Source of the DNA: Candidatus Omnitrophota bacterium
GTDB lineage: Bacteria > Omnitrophota > Gorgyraeia > Duberdicusellales > 4484-171
DNA: 9,364 bases
Direction: 5' to 3'
NCBI GenBank assembly: GCA_023135855.1
Contig: JAGLSH010000023.1
Span: 1-9,364, forward strand
Shown: positions 5,896-9,364 of the stretch, piece by piece
Position numbering within the stretch: the stretch's first letter is position 1
Layout of the letters: every line of letters starts with the position of its first letter
The notes under the pieces: model-generated
What the model was told of the DNA's origin: nothing
Databases searched by the model: none
What the model saw: the letters and a program-made list of their open reading frames with translations, nothing else
Made by a program: the position numbers and the translations under genes

Positions 5896-6450
5896 TTAAA
5901 AATGGGGAGACTTGAATCGGTCTTTTAGGCGATTGGAGATTTCATCGTCCTCGTCATGAGAATGGCGGCGCCAAGAATCAATCACCATAATAAAAGTTCG
6001 GCCATTTTCGCTTTCGAATGACCAACGCATACCCAAAACAAGAGTGACTACCAAACATTGTATAAAATACTTAGGCAGCAGAAATGAAATAATAAAAAAC
6101 ACAACTGCCCCGGCAAAAAATAAATTCTTTTTCATTCGATTTCCTTTTCCCCGACCAGTAATACTTTTATCATCCTTAAGTAGTGCTTTTGCCTCGTTTA
6201 CAAGCCCAGAAGGTACTTTTCCTCCTATATTACGAATATTTGATTTTTTAGCTTCAAAGGCTAAATTAAGTTGGCTAAGACAGAAATTGCATTGTGAAAA
6301 ATGCTCTTCAACATCTTTACGTTCCTGGTCATCCAGCTTATCTCTGAGATAATCCATCAAAACTTCTTGATCAAGACATTGAGGAGTTTTTTCAATATTC
6401 CTCAATTCTTTTTTAAAATAGTTTTTAAGATATTCCTCTATTTTTCGCAT
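5896..6450 (-). CDS. Membrane anti-sigma factor with zinc-finger (ZAS-like) domain
   Basis: The 184-residue protein carries a zinc-binding anti-sigma motif: C25, then H50, C54 and C57 in HFSQCNFC. A linker follows, then two short hydrophobic helices (about 110-125 and 128-141, separated by PKY) that should form a membrane hairpin. The polar C-terminal tail (142-184) is rich in charged residues and His. Both ends would face the cytoplasm. ZAS domains of this type bind and hold ECF sigma factors and release them on a redox or envelope signal. The gene begins 43 nt after the sigma gene, with a good GAGGAG Shine-Dalgarno sequence, and ends the unit. There is no periplasmic sensor domain, so any signal would be sensed in the membrane, by the Cys residues or by a separate partner. 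The specific signal is not evident. Confidence 0.85.
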   Translation of the reverse strand: MRKIEEYLKNYFKKELRNIEKTPQCLDQEVLMDYLRDKLDDQERKDVEEHFSQCNFCLSQLNLAFEAKKSNIRNIGGKVPSGLVNEAKALLKDDKSITGRGKGNRMKKNLFFAGAVVFFIISFLLPKYFIQCLVVTLVLGMRWSFESENGRTFIMVIDSWRRHSHDEDDEISNRLKDRFKSPHF

Positions 6451-6493
6451 TTTCCTCTCCTCTTTAATAGACGAAATATTTCTTCTTTTTCTT

Positions 6494-7060
6494 TCATAAA
6501 TCTTTTAAACCCATTTTTTCTAGCTCTTTCTTAACCTTTACTTTAGCTCGAACGATTATAGTTGATACGGTATTTACCGGCATAACAGTAATTTCAGCAA
6601 TTTCTTTATGAGTCCTGCCTTCAATAAGATTAAGAAAAATAACAATCTTTTCCTTAGCAGGCAAAGTATCTATAATGTTGCCTAACAGATTCAATAAATC
6701 CCTTTTGTATAATTCTTGTTCAGATTTATCATCTTTCAATACTGACATCTCTATGACAAGCCTCTTATCCTCTTTTATTCTACGCCGCATAAAATCAACT
6801 GTTTTATTGGAAGCTATTACCGCCAACCAGCTGGCAATTGTTTTTATATCTTTAATTTGGGAAAGCTTGCCGCCGTTTAGAATAGATACGAATACCTCTT
6901 GAAAAATGCAATCAATATTATCCTGGTTAAACTTGAAATTACTAGCTACCAAACGCTTTCTTATCGCCCAATAAATCAGCCGTGAATATTTTTGGACAAA
7001 TATATCCCAAGATTTTTTATCTCTATTTAGACAGCCTTCTAATATTCTTTTAACTTTCAT
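6494..7060 (-). CDS. ECF-type RNA polymerase sigma factor
   Basis: A 188-residue sigma-70 family protein with ECF layout. Region 2 (about 15-95) includes SWDIFVQKYSRLIYWAIRK, then NIDCIFQEVFVSIL and IASWLAVIASNKTVDFMRRR. Region 4 (about 133-182) has LPAKEKIVIFLNLIEG followed by the helix-turn-helix THKEIAEITVMPVNTVSTII. The linker between them is short and charged, as in ECF proteins without extra domains. It is paired with the zinc-finger anti-sigma gene immediately downstream, so its activity is probably controlled by that partner. A likely promoter lies only a few bases upstream, giving a nearly leaderless transcript and no Shine-Dalgarno sequence. Its regulon cannot be deduced from this window. 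Confidence 0.88.
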   Translation of the reverse strand: MKVKRILEGCLNRDKKSWDIFVQKYSRLIYWAIRKRLVASNFKFNQDNIDCIFQEVFVSILNGGKLSQIKDIKTIASWLAVIASNKTVDFMRRRIKEDKRLVIEMSVLKDDKSEQELYKRDLLNLLGNIIDTLPAKEKIVIFLNLIEGRTHKEIAEITVMPVNTVSTIIVRAKVKVKKELEKMGLKDL

Positions 7061-7064
7061 AGAT

Positions 7065-7077
7065 AAAACTTAGTTTT
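7065..7077. promoter_or_regulatory. Small palindrome over the probable sigma-gene transcription start
   Basis: AAAACT and AGTTTT arms (6 bp each) around a single T. It lies between the -10 hexamer and the ATG, where the transcript would begin. It could be an operator or chance in AT-rich DNA. Confidence 0.3.
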
Positions 7078-7106
7078 ATTATATCACTAGCCTTTTAAAT
7101 TCCCAA
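7078..7106 (-). promoter_or_regulatory. Promoter of the sigma/anti-sigma unit
   Basis: On the minus strand, TTGGGA (7106-7101), a 17-nt spacer and TATAAT (7083-7078). The -10 is perfect and the -35 matches the TTGACA consensus partly. The start of transcription would fall near 7071, about 10 nt before the ATG. Confidence 0.6.
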
Positions 7107-7132
7107 GATCTTAAATATCTGTAATTAATAGG

Positions 7133-7155
7133 CGGTTTAGGCGAATCCTAAACCG
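7133..7155 (-). repeat. REP-like palindrome, copy 7
   Basis: Perfect arms CGGTTTAGG and CCTAAACCG with loop CGAAT on the plus strand, extended by one more flanking G at 7156. It sits midway between the fic stop codon and the sigma-gene promoter, about 26 bp upstream of the -35. Confidence 0.95.
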
Positions 7156-7201
7156 GAATTGGGTAGCATTGATGTTTTTGGGGGTATATTTTTATTTAAA
7201 A

Positions 7202-8104
7202 TTATTTAGCTCTTAGGAGCTCATAACCCCTTATAAGACTCTCATAAATTATTCCTACCATATTTTCATAGTATCCTAAATCAGCTTTACCTAAAGCTAA
7301 ATAGTACTTATTCCGATCATCAACTCTAATAATAACCGGAGCAAAGCCTTTGCTTAAGCTTTGAGTTATTGCGATTAATCTTCCTACTCTGCCATTCCCG
7401 TCAAAAAATGGATGAATAGCTTCAAATTCATAATGGTCATGAGCAATCTTACTAATTACATCCTTTTGATAAGAATTAATATTCTTAATAAATTTATTCA
7501 TCGCTAAAGGTACTTCTTGGGCCGAGCAAAGAGTCTTCATTGCATCAGTTAAATTGACTCCTCCAGTTCTATACTCTCCCGGCAACTTATAGTTAAGACC
7601 ATCCATTATTATTTTATGCAAATTTAAAATATAATCTTGGTTAATCTCAAAATTAGGTTTAATGCTACCTAATAAAAATTCTAAGGCCTTCTTATGGTTT
7701 GTAGCCTCTAGAGCCTCGGACGCTTCCTTGTTTCTTACTCCCTGACCTTCAAAAGCTATTCCTACCTCTCCTATGGTCATATGATTCCCTTCAATAGCAT
7801 TGGAGTGATAGGTTAAATCTAAAGTAAACTTATCTCTTATCTTCTTATTTGTTTTAAGCAATTTAATCGGATCTTCTGATTTTTGACATAGCTGCAAAAC
7901 TATATCCTTTAAATCTACATACTCTTTAAATAATTGGTCAATTTCACGAAGCTTAGAACGATGAGGCAGAACACCTTTATCTAGCCATCGATAAACAGTC
8001 TTATAACTTACTTCTAAGCGACGGGCAAGCCCAGAACGTGAAATACCTATTGCCTCGAGAATCTTATCTATTTTCTCCCTATAATTCAAACAATGCTTTT
8101 CCAT
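7202..8104 (-). CDS. Fic-domain protein (probable AMPylator) with N-terminal helix-turn-helix and inhibitory motif
   Basis: The 300-residue protein combines a DNA-binding N-terminus with a Fic domain. The helix-turn-helix (about 18-45) reads AIGISRSGLARRLEVSYKTV and is followed by YRWLDKG. The Fic active-site loop HPFFDGNGRVGR (231-242) keeps the catalytic His and the phosphate-binding residues. An N-terminal inhibitory motif SNAIEG (101-106), with the key Glu at 105, makes it a self-inhibited class II type enzyme. Fic proteins of this kind transfer AMP from ATP to target proteins; the target here is unknown. No separate antitoxin gene is seen, consistent with the built-in inhibitory helix. 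The HTH and the dyad operator over its own promoter suggest autoregulation. The ATG at 8104 has no clear Shine-Dalgarno sequence. Confidence 0.92.
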   Translation of the reverse strand: MEKHCLNYREKIDKILEAIGISRSGLARRLEVSYKTVYRWLDKGVLPHRSKLREIDQLFKEYVDLKDIVLQLCQKSEDPIKLLKTNKKIRDKFTLDLTYHSNAIEGNHMTIGEVGIAFEGQGVRNKEASEALEATNHKKALEFLLGSIKPNFEINQDYILNLHKIIMDGLNYKLPGEYRTGGVNLTDAMKTLCSAQEVPLAMNKFIKNINSYQKDVISKIAHDHYEFEAIHPFFDGNGRVGRLIAITQSLSKGFAPVIIRVDDRNKYYLALGKADLGYYENMVGIIYESLIRGYELLRAK

Positions 8105-8140
8105 TTTGTAAGATATTTATATTATAAACTAATATTAAAT

Positions 8141-8160
8141 AATAGGACATCTGTCCTATT
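8141..8160. promoter_or_regulatory. Perfect dyad operator downstream of the fic promoter
   Basis: Arms AATAGGACA and TGTCCTATT (9 bp, perfect) flank the dinucleotide TC. It would occupy roughly the first 30 transcribed bases. The same half-site recurs in the promoter spacer at 8187-8195. The Fic protein's own HTH is the obvious candidate ligand (inference). Confidence 0.8.
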
Positions 8161-8175
8161 TAATTATTATATGCT

Positions 8176-8203
8176 ACTATACCATATGTCCTATTACTGT
8201 CAA
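8176..8203 (-). promoter_or_regulatory. fic promoter with an embedded operator half-site
   Basis: On the minus strand, TTGACA (8203-8198), a perfect -35, then a 16-nt spacer and TATAGT (8181-8176). The spacer contains AATAGGACA (8195-8187), identical to an arm of the dyad 27 bp further downstream. A bound repressor would cover both promoter hexamers. Confidence 0.8.
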
Positions 8204-8299
8204 GAATTTTATACCCTCAATAATCATTTAGGTATATAACACCTAGCTTTTTTTGTTTTTGATCAAAACTCAAGAATTAAAGTTTGTTTATCGGTAAGA

Positions 8300-9364
8300 T
8301 TAATCAGAAAAGGCTTTCTGGTCAAGAAGACCTAATTTTTGGAATTCAGCGAAAAACTTGGGGTACATCTTCATAACAGATGAGAATTTACCCTTTATCT
8401 TGCCATCAGAGGTCTTTCCCTGACTTTTAAAGGTAAATAAGTCCTGAATAACGATTTCGCCTCTTTCCAGCCCCCCAACTTCACTAATATGGGTTATGCG
8501 ACGCGAACCATCAAGAAGTCTCTCTTGCTGAACAACTATACTCACAGTATTTGCAACTAACTTTTTTATCTCCTCAATAGGTAGTTTTATGCCTGAGGAA
8601 AGTATCAAAGTTTCTAAACGACTAAGTGTTTCCTTAGGGGAATTACCATGAATTACTGCTAAAGTACCTCTATGCCCTGTAGACATAGCCTGAATCATAT
8701 CTAAGGCTTCTGAACCCCGAACTTCACCAACAATTATTCTATCCGGACGCATACGTAAAGAATTTCTTATTAGATCTCCTAAGGTTACTTCACCATTACC
8801 ATCCTCATCAGAAGACCTTGTTTCCAAAGAAACCATATTGCCATGATGTAGCTGAAGTTCAGCAGTATCCTCAATAAGGACTATTCTTTCTTCCTCAGGT
8901 ATATGTAAAGAGAGCATCTCCATAGTAGTAGTTTTTCCGGCACCAGTCCCGCCAGAAAAAATCATACTCAACCCCCCCTTGATGCACGCAATTAAAAAAT
9001 CAGCCATCTTCTCACTCATTGTATCCTTAGCCACCAAATCATCTAAACTCTTTATCTCTTTAGAAAACTTTCTTATGGTAATCGCTGTACCTAGACGAGC
9101 TAAGGGTTTGACTATAACATTAACTCTTGAGCCATCTTCTAAACAAATATCTACATAAGGAGAGCGAGAAGATACATTTTTACCACTCTTTTTAAAAATC
9201 TCATCAATCACTTCTTTAATTTCTTCAGGACTAAAAGTTATCTCTGTGCTTTTCTTCCTTCCTTCCACTTCAATAAAAGTAAATTTAGATCCATTTATCA
9301 TGATCTCAGTAATAGTTGGATCATCTAATAACTTTTTAATTTTTTCTTTAGTTTTTGCTTTCTC
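8300..9364 (-). CDS. cpaF: CpaF/TadA-type secretion ATPase (type II/IV, VirB11-like), 5' end beyond the window
   Basis: The frame is open to the right edge: upstream of an internal ATG at 9301 it continues through KKLLDDPTITEI, the normal CpaF sequence leading into MING. The gene is therefore 5'-truncated by the window and 9301 is not the real start. Counting from that Met, the ATPase shows Walker A GGTGAGKTT (117-125), the Asp box LIEDTAEL (142-149), Walker B RIIVGEVRG (188-196) and the His box GHRGTLAVIH (209-218). The domain before Walker A matches the CpaF N-terminal domain. CpaF hexamers power assembly of Tad/Flp pili or related secretion machines at the inner membrane. The usual downstream partners tadB and tadC are not found; a Fic gene follows after about 195 bp, so this is either the last gene of its cluster or an interrupted locus. 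Confidence 0.93.
   Translation of the reverse strand, partial: EKAKTKEKIKKLLDDPTITEIMINGSKFTFIEVEGRKKSTEITFSPEEIKEVIDEIFKKSGKNVSSRSPYVDICLEDGSRVNVIVKPLARLGTAITIRKFSKEIKSLDDLVAKDTMSEKMADFLIACIKGGLSMIFSGGTGAGKTTTMEMLSLHIPEEERIVLIEDTAELQLHHGNMVSLETRSSDEDGNGEVTLGDLIRNSLRMRPDRIIVGEVRGSEALDMIQAMSTGHRGTLAVIHGNSPKETLSRLETLILSSGIKLPIEEIKKLVANTVSIVVQQERLLDGSRRITHISEVGGLERGEIVIQDLFTFKSQGKTSDGKIKGKFSSVMKMYPKFFAEFQKLGLLDQKAFSD

Noticed and set aside
6434..6496. A 19-codon frame whose ATG overlaps the sigma stop codon (ATGA), beginning MKEKEEIF.
   Set aside because: Out of frame with the anti-sigma gene and overlapping its start and Shine-Dalgarno region; more likely chance than a leader peptide.
6044..6902. 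Plus-strand open frames opposite the sigma and anti-sigma genes.
   Set aside because: Antisense shadows in AT-rich DNA; the minus-strand proteins have clear family motifs.
8229..8256. Short hairpin TAGGT/ACCTA followed by a T-run on the plus strand, with TTTTGATCAAAA nearby.
   Set aside because: The stem has only 5 bp, and the T-run is on the strand with no gene; on the minus strand there is no proper terminator after cpaF.

Overview
This AT-rich window has every supportable gene on the minus strand, so transcription runs from high to low coordinates. It uses the standard bacterial code (TGA serves as stop) and sigma-70-like promoter hexamers. The gene mix is a CpaF-type secretion ATPase, a Fic protein with a helix-turn-helix (HTH), an ECF sigma factor with a zinc-finger membrane anti-sigma, SpoVG, a dprA-comM-yraN cluster and an ORF6N protein. 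This fits an uncultured Gram-negative-type bacterium. An Omnitrophota-like lineage is my guess from gene style only; no marker here proves it.

Layout from right to left. 9364-8300 is the 3' part of a cpaF/tadA gene, cut by the window edge. 8204-7202 is an HTH-Fic gene with a clear promoter and a three-half-site operator. 7106-5896 is an ECF sigma factor and its membrane zinc-finger partner, with its own promoter. 5708-5401 is spoVG with a strong Shine-Dalgarno sequence and an intrinsic terminator. 5386-4605 is a REP-associated IS200-like Y1/HUH transposase (RAYT) tightly bracketed by two copies of a short palindrome. 4588-1685 is dprA, comM and yraN (natural transformation and recombination). 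1598-1077 is an ORF6N-domain gene broken by a stop codon. 916-1 is a protein with a possible N-terminal HTH, perhaps transposase-like, running off the left edge.

The main unlabelled signal is a 23-bp palindrome: 9-bp arms CGGTTTAGG and CCTAAACCG around a 5-nt loop, CGAAT on one strand and ATTCG on the other. It occurs seven times in the gaps between genes or at gene ends, often within a few bases of a stop codon. Two copies flank the RAYT gene in the same orientation, so the natural reading is a REP/RAYT system: a single-copy transposase-like protein with the dispersed hairpins it probably generated. The element has also affected its neighbours. It lies against the 5' end of dprA, which lacks the usual N-terminal domain; it supplies the last codons and stop of the ORF6N reading frame; and it is part of a 51-bp tandem duplication.

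Further regulatory structure includes a perfect 31-bp palindrome inside the ORF6N gene that shares a 10-mer with that gene's own upstream region, and the fic operator with one half-site inside the promoter spacer.
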